Shown here piece after piece: positions 8,690 through 16,728 of a stretch of 64,000 nucleotides of DNA. The stretch is from JBCBSZ01 sp039185015. Lineage in GTDB: Bacteria > Actinomycetota > Acidimicrobiia > Acidimicrobiales > Poriferisodalaceae. The notes under the pieces are model-generated. The model did not search any database and was not told the origin of the DNA. It was given only the letters and a program-made list of their open reading frames with translations. Position 1 is the first letter of the stretch; the number at the start of each line of letters is the position of its first letter. The position numbers were made by a program, and so were the translations under genes. The DNA is taken from the NCBI GenBank assembly GCA_039185015.1, contig JBCDAU010000019.1, positions 35,936-99,935 of the forward strand, read 5' to 3'.

Positions 8690-9630
8690 GGGTCGCGGTC
8701 ACCTGCCTCCAGCTCATCCGTGACCTCGACGGCTATCGCGACGCGATGACGACGGCGGGGCTCGACGTGGTCGTCCCCGAGGTCCCTGGGCAGCACCTGG
8801 AGGGCCGAGCGCTCGTCGACGGCCTCGCCGGCTGCGTCGGCGTCGTCGCCGGCGACGATCAGTACACCGCTGAGGTGCTGGCCGAGCTCCCGGACCTCCG
8901 GGTCATCTCGAAGTGGGGCATCGGCATCGACGGCATCGATCGCGAGGCGGCAGCAGCCCGCGGCATCACCGTGACCAACACCCCGGGTGCCTTCAACGAC
9001 GAGGTCGCCGACGTGTCGATGGGCTACGTCATCGCGCTCTGTCGCGACCTCGTGCGGATCGATCGCGAGGTGCGGGCCGGCCGATGGCACAAGCCGCCGG
9101 GGCGATCGCTGCGCGGCATGACCCTCGGCATCATCGCCCTCGGGGGCATCGGGCGGGCGTTGATCCCTCGTGCGCTCGCGAGCGGGATGGAGGTGATCGG
9201 CTTCGATCCGACCCCCGAGTCCCAAGCCGCCGCCCGAGAGCTCGGGGCCGAGATCGTCGAGCTCGATGAGCTGCTCTCCCGGAGCGAGGTCATCTCGGTC
9301 AACGCACCGCTGACGCCGGCCACCCACCACCTGCTCGACGATCGGGCCTTCGGTCTCGTGTCGCCGGGCACGCTGCTGGTCAACACCGGCCGCGGCGGCG
9401 TGGTCGACACCGCCGCCCTCGTCCGAGCGCTCGATGCGGGGACGATCGCTGCGACGGCCGTCGACGTGCTCGAGGAGGAACCGCCGGGTCCGGACCATCC
9501 GTTGCGTTCCTTCGAGCAGGTCGTCTTCGGCTCCCACAACGCCTCGAACACCATGGAGGCGTCGGCGCGAGTCCACGTGATGGCGATCCGGAACCTCGCA
9601 GCCTCGCTCGATCTCGAGCTGGAGCTCTGA
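8686..9630 (+). CDS. D-2-hydroxyacid dehydrogenase (NAD-binding)
   Basis: Oxidises or reduces a 2-hydroxy/2-oxo acid using NAD(P). Seen: SKWGIGIDGIDREAA in the catalytic domain, the Rossmann turn LGIIALGGIGRALI, the substrate-binding Arg in NTGRGGVVDTAAL, Glu in EEEPPGPDHPL and the catalytic His in FGSHNASNT, all as in the phosphoglycerate/lactate dehydrogenase family. Length of 314 residues is usual for the short form, without an ACT domain. The GTG start overlaps the synthetase stop (GTGA), and its own stop overlaps the next ATG by one base, so it is a middle member of a coupled operon. A role in making or recycling a sugar acid for the neighbouring CMP-transferase is inference. Confidence 0.87.
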   Translation: MRVAVTCLQLIRDLDGYRDAMTTAGLDVVVPEVPGQHLEGRALVDGLAGCVGVVAGDDQYTAEVLAELPDLRVISKWGIGIDGIDREAAAARGITVTNTPGAFNDEVADVSMGYVIALCRDLVRIDREVRAGRWHKPPGRSLRGMTLGIIALGGIGRALIPRALASGMEVIGFDPTPESQAAARELGAEIVELDELLSRSEVISVNAPLTPATHHLLDDRAFGLVSPGTLLVNTGRGGVVDTAALVRALDAGTIAATAVDVLEEEPPGPDHPLRSFEQVVFGSHNASNTMEASARVHVMAIRNLAASLDLELEL

Positions 9631-10373
9631 TGGACCGGTCGGTCGTCGTCACCGGTGCGTGCGGGGGCATCGGCCGGGCGGTCTCGGCGGCGTTCGCCGA
9701 GGCCGGCTGGTACGTGATCGGCGTCGATCTCCGGGAACCCGACGACGATCGCCTCTACGACCGCTTCGAGTTCGCCGACGTGTCCGCCGAGGGTGAGGTC
9801 GAGGACCTCTTCGGCCGGCTCTCGGGCCTCGACCGCCTGGACGCGCTCGTGAACAACGCGGCCGTGCAGGTCAACAAGCCGATCGTCCAGACCACCGACG
9901 ACGACTGGGCGCACATCGTCAACACCAACGTGCGGTCGGCGTTCCAGTGCATCCGCGAGGCGCACGACCTGCTCCAGACGGCCCGCGGCGCGGTGGTCAA
10001 CGTGTCGTCGGTGCACGCCATCGCCACGTCGGTCAACGTCGCGGTCTACGCGATCTCGAAGGGTGCGCTCGTCGCGTTGACCAGGTCGGCGGCGCTCGAG
10101 TTGGCGGTCGACGGCATCCGCTGCAACGCGGTCCTGCCCGGAGCGGTCGACACCCCGATGCTCCGCGCGGGGCTGGCGCGTCGAGAGCATCCCGACGGGC
10201 CCGACGGCAACCTCGCCGAGCTCGTGTCCCGCACGCCGATCGGGTTCGTGGCGACGCCCGAGCAGATCGCTCCGACCGTCGTGCATCTCGCCGATACCGA
10301 GCAGACCCCCTACATCACCGGGCAGATGATCGTGATGGACGGCGGTGCGACGATCCGTCTGGGGACGGAGTGA
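9630..10373 (+). CDS. SDR family oxidoreductase
   Basis: Short-chain dehydrogenase of about 247 residues. Seen: the cofactor motif VTGACGGIGRAV, a following acidic GVDLREPDD that suggests NAD rather than NADP, NNAAVQ, the catalytic Ser in VVNVSSVHA and the Tyr-x-x-x-Lys pair in VYAISKGAL, then LPGAVDTPML and a C-terminal GQMIVMDGG typical of the classical subfamily. It is coupled on both sides: ATG overlaps the upstream TGA by one base, and the stop overlaps the next GTG by 4 bases. It probably acts on the same sugar-derived metabolite as the dehydrogenase and lactonase beside it. Confidence 0.9.
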   Translation: MDRSVVVTGACGGIGRAVSAAFAEAGWYVIGVDLREPDDDRLYDRFEFADVSAEGEVEDLFGRLSGLDRLDALVNNAAVQVNKPIVQTTDDDWAHIVNTNVRSAFQCIREAHDLLQTARGAVVNVSSVHAIATSVNVAVYAISKGALVALTRSAALELAVDGIRCNAVLPGAVDTPMLRAGLARREHPDGPDGNLAELVSRTPIGFVATPEQIAPTVVHLADTEQTPYITGQMIVMDGGATIRLGTE

Positions 10374-11218
10374 TCGCTGCCGAGGTCCTCATCGAGTCCG
10401 GCGCCGAGCTCGGGGAGGGGCCGCTGTGGCTCGTCGAGGACGGGCGTCTCGCCTGGGTCGACATCCTGGTCGGTGAGGTCCACTCCGCGACGCTGGACGG
10501 CGCCGATCACCGGGTGACCACGCTCGACGTCCCGGTGGGGGCGATCGCCGCCGCCGAGACGGGAGCGCTCGTCGCCGCCGTCCCGTCCGGCCTGGTCCGA
10601 GTGGCAGACGGATCGCACGTCGCGTCGATCGACGTCGATGCCCCGGACGTGCGCATGAACGACGGCAAGCCCGACCCGTCCGGTCGCTTCGTCGGCGGGA
10701 CCATGACCCTGGGCGAGCCTCGTGCGGGTGCCGGCACGCTCTGGTCGATCGACGGCGCCGGCGCCCGTCGGCTCGTGCCGGATGTGACCATCTCCAACGG
10801 CCTCGCCTGGAGCGCCGACGGCCGACAGCTCTTCTACGTCGACACGCCGACGCAGCGCATCGACGTCCTCGACTACGACCCCGCCGACGGCTCGGTCTCC
10901 GATCGTCGACCGTGGGCGCACATCGACCCCCGGCACGGCTCACCCGATGGGATCAGCATCGACGCCGACGGCGGGATCTGGGTCGCGCTGTGGGGCGGCT
11001 CGGCCGTGCACCGCTTCGTCGACGGCGTCCTCGACACGGTGGTCGAGGTGCCCGTCTCGCAACCGACGTGCCCGACCTTCGCCGGGCCCGAGCTCAACCT
11101 GCTCGTCGTCACCTCGGCGTCGATCGGGGTCGACGAGCCAGCGGCGGGTCACCTCTTCGGCGTCGACGTCGGCGTTCGCGGCGTCGCCCCCTTCCGTCTG
11201 GGGTCCTGGGCGACGTGA
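10370..11218 (+). CDS. SMP-30/gluconolactonase-like family protein
   Basis: Predicted six-bladed beta-propeller lactonase that opens sugar lactones. Seen: the metal ligand Glu in GAELGEGPLW, the conserved RMNDGKPDPSGRF, the Asn ligand in TISNGLAWSADG followed by FYVDT, and the Asp ligand in GSPDGISIDADGGIWVALW. All four are standard for the regucalcin/SMP-30 family. The frame is open further upstream, but the GTG at 10370 overlaps the SDR stop (GTGA) and begins directly at the first propeller strand, so 282 residues is the likely product. The position within a sugar-acid operon agrees with a lactone substrate. Confidence 0.88.
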   Translation: MIAAEVLIESGAELGEGPLWLVEDGRLAWVDILVGEVHSATLDGADHRVTTLDVPVGAIAAAETGALVAAVPSGLVRVADGSHVASIDVDAPDVRMNDGKPDPSGRFVGGTMTLGEPRAGAGTLWSIDGAGARRLVPDVTISNGLAWSADGRQLFYVDTPTQRIDVLDYDPADGSVSDRRPWAHIDPRHGSPDGISIDADGGIWVALWGGSAVHRFVDGVLDTVVEVPVSQPTCPTFAGPELNLLVVTSASIGVDEPAAGHLFGVDVGVRGVAPFRLGSWAT

Positions 11219-12261
11219 GCCTTCCGGCCGTCCGGACCGACGGCGCCGGCACTCGAGGCGACCGTCCGGTGGTGCTGGTCGCCCAGGCCGCGTACCACCT
11301 CGACGAGCTCCTCCCGCTCCGCGACGAGCTCGGTCGCCGCGGGATCCCGGCGACGGTCGCGATCCCGGAGCCGCCGCGACGCCCGCTGCATCGCCTGCGT
11401 CCTGCCGTGCGACGCCATCGCCAACTGCTTCGGGCGATCGAGGGCCGCGCCCCGGTCGGAGCGCCGACCGCCGCTTCTGGTCTGTTGGCCGGTGCCGGCG
11501 CGTTCGTCGTGATGAACGACTGGGGCGCAGCGACGTCCTCGCTCGTCTCCGCCGCGAGGGCCGGCGGCATCCCGACGATCGGCTGGGTCGAGGGGGTGCA
11601 GGACTTCGCCGACATCGACACCGGGCGCTCCCGTCGGGCATATCGGACCGTCGATCACGTGATGACGCTGGGCTCCTACGACGCCGGCCAGCTCGCCGGC
11701 GTCCCGACGACCGTGGTCGGCAGTGGACGGCTCCGTCGACTCTGGGACGCCGAGCCGGCCGCCGGGGATGACGTCGTCGCGGTCAACTGCAACTTCACCT
11801 ATCGGGTGCTCGAGGAGCATCGGCGGGCGTGGCTCCGCTCGGTGCGCTCGGCCGGAGCCGATGCCGGGGTCGCGCTGCAGGTCTCGCAGCACGCCGCCGA
11901 CCGGGCGCTCCTCGATCCCCGCACCCGCACCTCGGAACCGGTCGGTGCGTTGCTGCAGCGGGCCTCGGTCTTCGTCAGTCGGTTCAGCACCGTCTGCTAC
12001 GAGGCACTCGTCCGAGGCGTGCCGTTGGCCTACCACAACCCGCACGGCGAGCAGGTGCCGACCTTCCGCGATCCGCAGGGAGCCTTCGACCTGACCGCCG
12101 GCGTCGCCGACCTCGGCGAGGTGTTGCGGCGTGAGCGGCCCGATGGCAGAGCGGTCCGAGCGGCAGCCGGGGCCTTCCTCGAGCACCATCTCCGCCTCGA
12201 CGGCCCGCCACCGGAGCTGGTGGCGGGCGACGTCGTCGCGGATCTGCGGGTCGAGGCATAG
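11215..12261 (+). CDS. Uncharacterised protein, possible GT-B-like glycan transferase
   Basis: I do not recognise the family with certainty. The N-terminal half has Rossmann-like stretches (VVLVAQAAYHLDELLPL, AFVVMNDWGAATSSLV, TIGWVEGVQDF). The C-terminal half has FVSRFSTVCYEALVRGVPLA, a pattern seen in GT-B transferases and CDP-glycerol-type polymerases, where a Ser/Thr-rich loop and a Glu bind the donor phosphate. It has no signal peptide or membrane segment. The GTG at 11215 overlaps the lactonase stop by 4 bases (GTGA), making it the last gene of the coupled set that begins at 7071 or 8015. It could use the CMP-sugar made by its neighbour; this is inference. Confidence 0.7.
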   Translation: MSLPAVRTDGAGTRGDRPVVLVAQAAYHLDELLPLRDELGRRGIPATVAIPEPPRRPLHRLRPAVRRHRQLLRAIEGRAPVGAPTAASGLLAGAGAFVVMNDWGAATSSLVSAARAGGIPTIGWVEGVQDFADIDTGRSRRAYRTVDHVMTLGSYDAGQLAGVPTTVVGSGRLRRLWDAEPAAGDDVVAVNCNFTYRVLEEHRRAWLRSVRSAGADAGVALQVSQHAADRALLDPRTRTSEPVGALLQRASVFVSRFSTVCYEALVRGVPLAYHNPHGEQVPTFRDPQGAFDLTAGVADLGEVLRRERPDGRAVRAAAGAFLEHHLRLDGPPPELVAGDVVADLRVEA

Positions 12262-12272
12262 CCGGAGCGCCC

Positions 12273-12278
12273 TAACGT
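12273..12278 (+). promoter_or_regulatory. -10 box TAACGT, leaderless start of the amidase gene
   Basis: TAACGT ends 7 bases before the ATG at 12286, and there is no Shine-Dalgarno sequence between them. This predicts transcription starting at the start codon. Confidence 0.5.
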
Positions 12279-12285
12279 CTCGACC

Positions 12286-13422
12286 ATGACGACCGACGTG
12301 CAGGGGCCCTTCGTCCACGAGCTCGACGAGACCGAGGGCGCGGACGGGCCGCTCGCCGGGGTGCGCCTGGCGGTGAAGGACCTCGTGCAGGTCGAGGGGC
12401 AGCCGACCTCGGCGGGGACCTCCTTCGATCGGTGGGAGGAGGCCGACGCCGACGCCCCGGTCGTGCGCAGGTTGCGCTCCGCCGGTGCGCGCGTGGTCGG
12501 CCGGGCCCGGATGCACGAGCTCGCCTGCGGCGTCACCGGCATCAACCACTCGCAGGGCACCGTCGCGAACCCAGCGGCCCCCGGGCGGGTGCCCGGTGGC
12601 TCCAGCTCGGGATCGGCTGCGGCCGTCGCGGCCGGACTCGCCGACCTGGCGATCGGTACCGACACCGGGGGCTCGGTCCGCATCCCCTCGGCGTGCTGCG
12701 GGGTGGTCGGCTACAAGCCACCCCGCGACACGCTGCCGCTCGACGGGGTGGTGCCGTGCGCACCGACCCTCGACCACGTCGGGCTCCACGCCGGGTCCGT
12801 CGAGATGATCGTCCGCGCGCTGGACGTGCTCACCGGACGGCCCGAGACCATGGTCCCGAGCGTCGTCGGCGTCGCCGATCACGAGCTCGCGGCCGCCGAC
12901 CCGGCGATCGCCGACCTCGTCCGAGCGGCGATCGAGCGGGTCGTCGAGTCGCCGGTACCCGTCGAGCTGCCCGATCCCACGATGGTCGCCCAGGCGACGA
13001 CCACGGTGCTGTTCCACGAGTTCGCCGACGCCAACGCGGACCTCCTCGACGAGGAACGAGCGCTGCTCGGCGCCGACATCCAGGGCCGGCTCGATGCCGG
13101 AGAGGCCATCGACGACGAGACCTTCCACGAGGCGCTCGGTCACATCGCCGAGATCCACGCCTCGGTCGAGGAGGTGCTGGACGAGGTCGACGCCGTGGTC
13201 CTCCCCACGCTCCCGATCTTCCCTCCGACCATCGAGGACGCCGAGGCCGATCCGGTCGCGATCGCCCGGGCGCTGGTCCGCTTCACCCGACTCGCCAACG
13301 CGAGCGGCCACGCAGCGATCACGGTGCCGCTCGTCGCCCCGCTCCCGGTCGGGTTCCAGATCGTCGGTCGACCGTCGGCGGTGCTGGGTCTGGCCGCCGA
13401 GGTCGAGCGCACACGGGAATGA
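12286..13422 (+). CDS. Amidase (amidase signature family)
   Basis: Hydrolyses an amide bond with the Ser-cisSer-Lys triad of the amidase-signature fold. Seen: Lys31 in VRLAVKDLV, the Gly/Ser-rich signature GGSSSGSAAAVAAGLADLAI with the cis-Ser, and the nucleophile Ser in GTDTGGSVRIPSACCG, followed by VGYKP. At 378 residues it is shorter than the usual 430-490, mainly in the C-terminal lobe, but ends on a normal AITVPL...GFQIVG core. It is preceded by a TAACGT box with a 7-base spacer, so it is probably transcribed separately from the glycan operon upstream. The substrate is unknown. Confidence 0.88.
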   Translation: MTTDVQGPFVHELDETEGADGPLAGVRLAVKDLVQVEGQPTSAGTSFDRWEEADADAPVVRRLRSAGARVVGRARMHELACGVTGINHSQGTVANPAAPGRVPGGSSSGSAAAVAAGLADLAIGTDTGGSVRIPSACCGVVGYKPPRDTLPLDGVVPCAPTLDHVGLHAGSVEMIVRALDVLTGRPETMVPSVVGVADHELAAADPAIADLVRAAIERVVESPVPVELPDPTMVAQATTTVLFHEFADANADLLDEERALLGADIQGRLDAGEAIDDETFHEALGHIAEIHASVEEVLDEVDAVVLPTLPIFPPTIEDAEADPVAIARALVRFTRLANASGHAAITVPLVAPLPVGFQIVGRPSAVLGLAAEVERTRE

Positions 13423-13451
13423 CGGCAGGGCCGTCATCGGTTCACACCGGT

Positions 13452-13736
13452 ATGGCGAAGGCGATCTTCAACGGTGTCACGGTGGCCGAGAGCGACGACA
13501 CGGTCGTCGTCGAGGGCAACCACTACTTCCCCCGCTCGTCGCTGCGCGAGGAGCTGTTCAGCGCCAACGGCAAGACCAGCGTCTGCCCGTGGAAGGGCAC
13601 AGCCGGATACCTCGACGTGACCGTCGACGGTCGCACCAGCGCCGCGGCGGCCTGGTACTACGACGAGCCGAAGGACGCCGCAGCGGAGATCAAGGACCGC
13701 GTAGCGTTCTGGGGTGAGGTCTCCGTCGAGGCGTGA
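13452..13736 (+). CDS. DUF427 domain protein
   Basis: Small cytoplasmic protein of 94 residues that consists of one DUF427 domain. Seen: the typical FNGVTVAESDDTVVVEGNHY, PWKGTAGYLDV and AAWYYDEP segments, in the family order. The start is the ATG at 13452; the longer open frame upstream overlaps the amidase and is not coding. It lies 29 bases after the amidase stop and may share its transcript. The biochemical role of DUF427 proteins is not established. Confidence 0.85.
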   Translation: MAKAIFNGVTVAESDDTVVVEGNHYFPRSSLREELFSANGKTSVCPWKGTAGYLDVTVDGRTSAAAAWYYDEPKDAAAEIKDRVAFWGEVSVEA

Positions 13737-13773
13737 GCCGTCGGGGCGCAGCCACCCGCTCCGGATCGAGAGT

Positions 13774-13779
13774 TAGCGT
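13774..13779 (+). promoter_or_regulatory. -10 box TAGCGT upstream of the PhoX-like gene
   Basis: TAGCGT matches the TAnnnT pattern and lies in the 121-base gap after the DUF427 gene. It would give a leader of about 70 bases before the ATG at 13858. Confidence 0.35.
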
Positions 13780-13857
13780 GCTGCCCAGTCGTTGACGAGG
13801 GGGACGCCGGCCCGGTGGCACCTGTGGTCCAGCACGTCGAGCAGGCGGACGCCTGAG

Positions 13858-15300
13858 ATGGATCGCCGCAGCTTCCTGCGCGGCATCGGCTGCGTCGGCG
13901 TCGGGTTCGGCCTCCCCGCCCGAGCGGTGCTCGCCCCTGGCCGGGAGCTCTCCGCGGTCGCGTCCCCCTACGGTGAGCTCGACGAGGCGACCGCCGGCGA
14001 GGTCGGCGTCATCGTGCCCGCCGGCTTCGCCGCTCGCGTGGTCGCGGTCGCCGGTGAGGTCGTCAGCACCACCGGCCACGAGTGGCACCGCGCCCCGGAC
14101 GGAGCGGCGACGTTCCCCACCGAGGACGGGTGGATCTACGTCTGCAACAGCGAGGTGCCGACCTTCGGCGAGGGCGGTGTCGGTGCCATCCGCTTCGTCG
14201 ACGGTGAGCCGGTCGACGCCTATCCGATCCTGACCGACACCACCATGAACTGCGCAGGCGGTCCGACACCGTGGGGCACCTGGTTGTCGTGCGAGGAGTT
14301 CGAGCTGGCGGCCGAGGACGTCGTGGACGGCCAGGTCCGTGGCGGGATGGTCTGGGAGACGGATCCGTCCGGAGCGGCGCCGGCACGCGCCCATCCGGCG
14401 ATGGGGGTGTTCCAGCACGAGGCGGCGGCCGTCGACCCGGTCGGCCAGCGGGTGTACCTGACCGAGGACCAGCCCGACGGCCGCCTCTACCGGTTCACTC
14501 CCGACACGTACCCGGACCTGTCGGCCGGCGCCCTCGAGGCCGCGGTCGTCGACGACTCCGGGTCGGTCAGCTGGATCCCGGTGCCGGACCCGACGGCGGC
14601 GACCCGCACCCTCCGCGAGCAGGTGCCCGAGGCGAGGATCTTCCCCGGGGGCGAGGGCATCTGGTACCACGACGGCGTCGTCGTGTTCACCACCAAGCGC
14701 GACGTCAGGGTGCACGAGCTCGACGTGGTCGCCGACCGTCACCGGATCCTCTACGACGGCCCTGCGATCGACGACCCGGTGCTGGACACGGTCGACAACG
14801 TCACCGTCCACGAACCGAGCGGTGACGTCTACGTCGCCGAGGACGGCAGCTTCCCGATCGAGCTCGTCACGATCACTCCCACCGGTGGGGTCCACCCCTT
14901 CGTCCGTCTGGTCGGCGACGTGCACCGCGGCTCCGAGATCACCGGCCCGTGCTTCTCGCCGGACGGGTCGCGGCTCTACTTCAGCTCCCAGCGGGGTGGT
15001 GGAGCCGGCATGACGTTCGAGGTGTCGGGTCCGTTCCGGACCGTGCCCGATCCGTCGCCACCGTCGACGACCATCGCGACCGGTACGACGGCGCCATCCA
15101 CGATCGAGGCCCCGACGTCTGGTCCGTCCACGACCCGAGCGGGCGCCGGAACAGTCGAAGCCGACGACGACTCCGCGTCCGACGAGGGTGGCGTCGGTGC
15201 CGTGGCCATCGGCGCAGCCGGAGCGGCCGGGTTGGCGACCACGGCCTGGATCGTCCGGCGACGGCGAGCGACCGGCGAGGTCGAGCCGGTCGAGCCGTGA
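13858..15300 (+). CDS. PhoX-like (DUF839) Tat-exported protein with C-terminal anchor
   Basis: Predicted extracytoplasmic phosphatase or beta-propeller protein of the PhoX/DUF839 family. The N-terminus MDRRSFLRGIG is a twin-arginine signal. The family motif NCAGGPTPWGTWLSCEEFE is present, as are FQHEAAAVDPVGQRVYLTED, GRLYRF and FSPDGSRLYFSSQ. After a Ser/Thr/Pro-rich linker, residues near the end form one hydrophobic helix (AVAIGAAGAAGLATTAWIV) followed by RRRR, which should anchor the protein to the membrane. Such a tail is not part of classical PhoX. The ATG at 13858 is chosen because it starts the Tat signal; the frame is open to 13792. It converges on the SRPBCC gene with a 9-base gap. 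Confidence 0.85.
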   Translation: MDRRSFLRGIGCVGVGFGLPARAVLAPGRELSAVASPYGELDEATAGEVGVIVPAGFAARVVAVAGEVVSTTGHEWHRAPDGAATFPTEDGWIYVCNSEVPTFGEGGVGAIRFVDGEPVDAYPILTDTTMNCAGGPTPWGTWLSCEEFELAAEDVVDGQVRGGMVWETDPSGAAPARAHPAMGVFQHEAAAVDPVGQRVYLTEDQPDGRLYRFTPDTYPDLSAGALEAAVVDDSGSVSWIPVPDPTAATRTLREQVPEARIFPGGEGIWYHDGVVVFTTKRDVRVHELDVVADRHRILYDGPAIDDPVLDTVDNVTVHEPSGDVYVAEDGSFPIELVTITPTGGVHPFVRLVGDVHRGSEITGPCFSPDGSRLYFSSQRGGGAGMTFEVSGPFRTVPDPSPPSTTIATGTTAPSTIEAPTSGPSTTRAGAGTVEADDDSASDEGGVGAVAIGAAGAAGLATTAWIVRRRRATGEVEPVEP

Positions 15301-15309
15301 ACGCGGCCG

Positions 15310-15750
15310 CTACGCGGCGAACCTCCCCTGGAGGTGCTCCAAGGTCTTCTGGATCGCCTCGTCGTTCTGTTGGAGGATCCGGAACGGCCCGTACGTCGGG
15401 CCCAGGAACGCCTGGTCCCACTCGAACGACTCGGTGACCATCGTCCCGCCCTCGGCGGGCTCGAGCTGCCACCGCCAGACGTGGCGGCCGAAATGGCGCC
15501 AGGCGATCTCGCGCCCGTCCTCGAACGTCACCACCGTGTTGGTGATCTTGTAGGGCACGACGCCCCAGTACCTCATGGACATGCCGAAGGTGTCGCCGAC
15601 CGCCGTGAGTCGCTCGGCGCCGACCCGCGAGCCCTGCACGGTGCCGGAACCGTCGATCTCGCTGTGGCGGGACGGATCGACCAGCAGCTCCCAGAGCTGA
15701 TCCGGGGTCGTCGAGATCAGCTTGCTGTGGGTGATGACCTTGTCGGACAC
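15310..15750 (-). CDS. SRPBCC family protein (START/polyketide cyclase-like)
   Basis: Small protein of 146 residues with the helix-grip fold used to hold hydrophobic ligands. Seen: the N-terminal strand and first helix SKLISTTPDQLWELLVDPSRHSEID, central strands ending ITNTVVTFEDGREIAWRHFG, then VWRWQLEPAEGGTMVTESFEWD and a C-terminal long helix (NDEAIQKTLEHLQG). The GTG start is preceded by a GGGGGA ribosome site, and the gene begins 8 bases after the TIGR01777 gene ends, so the two form an operon. The ligand is not predictable from the sequence. Confidence 0.85.
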   Translation of the reverse strand: MSDKVITHSKLISTTPDQLWELLVDPSRHSEIDGSGTVQGSRVGAERLTAVGDTFGMSMRYWGVVPYKITNTVVTFEDGREIAWRHFGRHVWRWQLEPAEGGTMVTESFEWDQAFLGPTYGPFRILQQNDEAIQKTLEHLQGRFAA

Positions 15751-15758
15751 GGGTCCCC

Positions 15759-16655
15759 CTACTTGCCGAGCACGGCGCGCAGGCCGGTCTCGATGTCGTC
15801 GTGCGCGAAGTCGAACCCGGCCTCGCCGAGCACCGTCGGCAGCACCTTCTGGCTACCGAGCGCCAGGCTCTCCGCCGCCTCGCCGCCCAGGATGAGCTTC
15901 AGGGCGAACGTCGGCACCGGGAAGATCGTCGGCCGCCCGAGCACCTTGCCCAGGGCCTTGGTGAACTCGGTGTTCCGGGCCGGTTGGGGCGCGGTCAGGT
16001 TCACCGGACCTGCGACGTCGTGGTCGAGCAGGTACCGGATGGCGGCCACCTCGTCGTCGATCGAGATCCACGAGATCCACTGCTGGCCGTCGCCGATCCG
16101 GCCACCGACGCCGAGCTTGAACGGCAGCAGCTGCTTCTTCAACGAGCCGCCATCGGTGCTCTGGACGACGCCGGTGCGGAGGAAGGCGACCCGCAGTCCG
16201 GCGTCGACCGCCGGTTGCGCCGCCTCTTCCCAGGCGACGCAGACATCGGCGAGGTAGCCGGTGCCCCGCGGCGACGACTCGTCCACGGAGTCGTCGCCGG
16301 TGTCGCCGTAGTAGCCGATCGCCGAGCCGGACAGGAGCACCGTGGGGCCGCCCTCGATCTCGGCGACGGCCTTCGCGAGCACGGTCGTGCCGTCGACGCG
16401 GGAGTCGAGGACGGCGTGCTTGTGGGCGTCGCTCCACCGGCTGTCGGCGATGCCGACGCCGGCGAGGTGGACGACCGCGTCGACGCCGACGAGCGCCTCG
16501 GCGTCGATCGTGCCGGCGGCGGGATCCCAGCGGGCGCCGCCCTCGGGGACCTCCGGCGAGCGGACGATCCGCATGACCTGGTGGCCGTCGGCGCGCAGGC
16601 TCTCGGTGAGCGCGCGCCCGATCAGTCCGGATGACCCGGTGATGGCGACGTGCAC
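15759..16655 (-). CDS. TIGR01777 family NAD(P)-binding protein (epimerase-like)
   Basis: Extended-SDR protein of the YfcH/TIGR01777 group, about 298 residues. Seen: the cofactor motif ITGSSGLIGRAL at the N-terminus, VVHLAGVGIAD, SGSAIGYYGDTGDD carrying the family's YYG motif, and the C-terminal domain ending in the conserved VLPTVLGEAGFDF. The GTG start has AGGAG six bases upstream. It is transcribed with the SRPBCC gene downstream. Family members are common in actinobacteria; no reaction is firmly assigned. Confidence 0.88.
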   Translation of the reverse strand: MHVAITGSSGLIGRALTESLRADGHQVMRIVRSPEVPEGGARWDPAAGTIDAEALVGVDAVVHLAGVGIADSRWSDAHKHAVLDSRVDGTTVLAKAVAEIEGGPTVLLSGSAIGYYGDTGDDSVDESSPRGTGYLADVCVAWEEAAQPAVDAGLRVAFLRTGVVQSTDGGSLKKQLLPFKLGVGGRIGDGQQWISWISIDDEVAAIRYLLDHDVAGPVNLTAPQPARNTEFTKALGKVLGRPTIFPVPTFALKLILGGEAAESLALGSQKVLPTVLGEAGFDFAHDDIETGLRAVLGK

Positions 16656-16728
16656 GACGTGCTCCTTCGGATGTGGGGGGGAGCATCAGTCTGGCGCGAA
16701 CCGCCGTCGCGAGGCGATGCACGTCCGC

